From Thiosocius sp965601425 (GTDB lineage Bacteria > Pseudomonadota > Gammaproteobacteria > Chromatiales > Chromatiaceae), in NCBI GenBank assembly GCA_965601425.1, contig CBFCWF010000035.1, positions 1-23,284 of the forward strand: DNA of 23,284 nt. Reading direction: 5' to 3'. The position numbers and the translations under genes were made by a program. A model generated the notes under the pieces. The model made no database searches. It was not told the origin of the DNA and saw nothing but the letters and a program-made list of their open reading frames with translations. Each line of letters opens with the position of its first letter. The first letter of the stretch is position 1. Below are positions 22,749-23,284 of this stretch, in pieces.

Positions 22749-23284
22749 CTACTCGACCGTGAAGATGTCGCCGCCACGTTCGTCCATCAGTTCGAGCGCA
22801 CGTCCGCCCCCGCGAGCCACGCAGGTCAACGGGTCTTCCGCGATAATCACCGGGAGACCGGTCTCCTCTTCGATCAGCCGGTCGAGGTCCTTGAGTATCG
22901 CGCCGCCGCCGGTCAGCACGATGCCGCGCTCTGCGACGTCCGCGCCCAGCTCGGGCGGCGTCTGCTCGAGAGCCTTCTTGACCGCGTCCACGATGCCCGA
23001 CAGCGGCTCCTGCAGCGCCTCCAGGATCTCGTTCGAACTCAGCGTAAAGCTGCGCGGCACACCCTCCGCGAGATTGCGTCCTTTCACCTCAAGTTCGCGC
23101 ACCTCGTTGCCCGGATAGGCCGAGCCGATCTCCTTCTTCACCCTTTCCGCGGTGGCCTCGCCGATCAGGGTACCGTAATTGCGGCGTACGTAATTGATGA
23201 TCGCCTCGTCGAACTTGTCGCCACCGATCCGCACCGAGTTGGAGTAGACGATGCCATTGAGGGAAATGATCGCGACCTCCGAGG
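22749..23284 (-). CDS. mreB: Actin-like rod-shape protein MreB (partial, N-terminus outside window)
   Basis: About 178 C-terminal residues are visible, starting EVAIISLNGIVYSNSVRIGG and including DKFDEAIINYVRRNYGTLIGE, the ATPase block GIVLTGGGAILKDLDRLI and the end CVARGGGRALELMDERGGDIF. MreB forms membrane-bound filaments that direct side-wall synthesis. It is the first visible gene of the mreBCD-mrdA-rodA block; the 66 nt to mreC carry only the mreC ribosome-binding site. Its promoter is outside the window. Confidence 0.97.
   Translation of the reverse strand, partial: SEVAIISLNGIVYSNSVRIGGDKFDEAIINYVRRNYGTLIGEATAERVKKEIGSAYPGNEVRELEVKGRNLAEGVPRSFTLSSNEILEALQEPLSGIVDAVKKALEQTPPELGADVAERGIVLTGGGAILKDLDRLIEEETGLPVIIAEDPLTCVARGGGRALELMDERGGDIFTVE

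Overview
The window is GC-rich and densely coded, and reads as part of a gammaproteobacterial chromosome. Three things point to a halotolerant sulfur oxidiser (Chromatiales or Ectothiorhodospiraceae-like; this is inference): a Gly/Asn/Tyr-rich secreted protein resembling sulfur-globule proteins at the left edge, a complete N-acetylglutaminylglutamine amide (NAGGN) osmolyte operon, and a gammaproteobacterial mreBCD-mrdA-rodA-rlpA-dacA-ybeD-lipB block. I see no tRNA, rRNA, CRISPR array, insertion sequence or prophage gene.

Left region (1-2916): the 5' part of the sulfur-globule-like gene (minus strand) has a good sigma70-type promoter. Next to it is a decayed fragment of an Mqo-like FAD-dependent oxidoreductase (about 305-819), truncated at both ends, with an internal deletion and a frameshift. 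A YibF-like glutathione S-transferase and a class I photolyase follow as a two-gene plus-strand unit.

Photo-oxidative/lipid region (2917-8409): a divergent promoter near 5001-5048 separates two units. The minus unit is a secreted glutathione peroxidase, a MerR regulator of the CarH/LitR type whose cobalamin-binding motif is missing, and two small ORFs of unknown function. The plus unit is an FAD-dependent amine-oxidase-like desaturase, a DUF1365 protein and a Cfa-like methyltransferase. With the photolyase and glutathione peroxidase, this gene set matches the light or singlet-oxygen regulons known from other proteobacteria. The Cfa-like enzyme lacks two bicarbonate ligands of E. coli Cfa, so it may methylate unsaturated acyl chains (furan or methyl-branched fatty acids) rather than make cyclopropanes.

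NAGGN region (8443-13127, minus): asnO-like amidotransferase, GNAT/ATP-grasp dipeptide synthetase and M42 hydrolase, transcribed in that order from a probable promoter at 13161-13189.

Envelope region (13277-23284, minus): mreB (cut by the window end), mreC, mreD, mrdA (PBP2), rodA, mltB, rlpA, dacA, dat, ybeD and lipB. Most genes overlap or abut, so they are likely one or two operons for the elongasome, peptidoglycan trimming and lipoylation. The striking detail is mreC: its conserved N-terminus begins at an ATC codon behind a good ribosome-binding site, and no ATG, GTG or TTG lies between it and the mreB stop.
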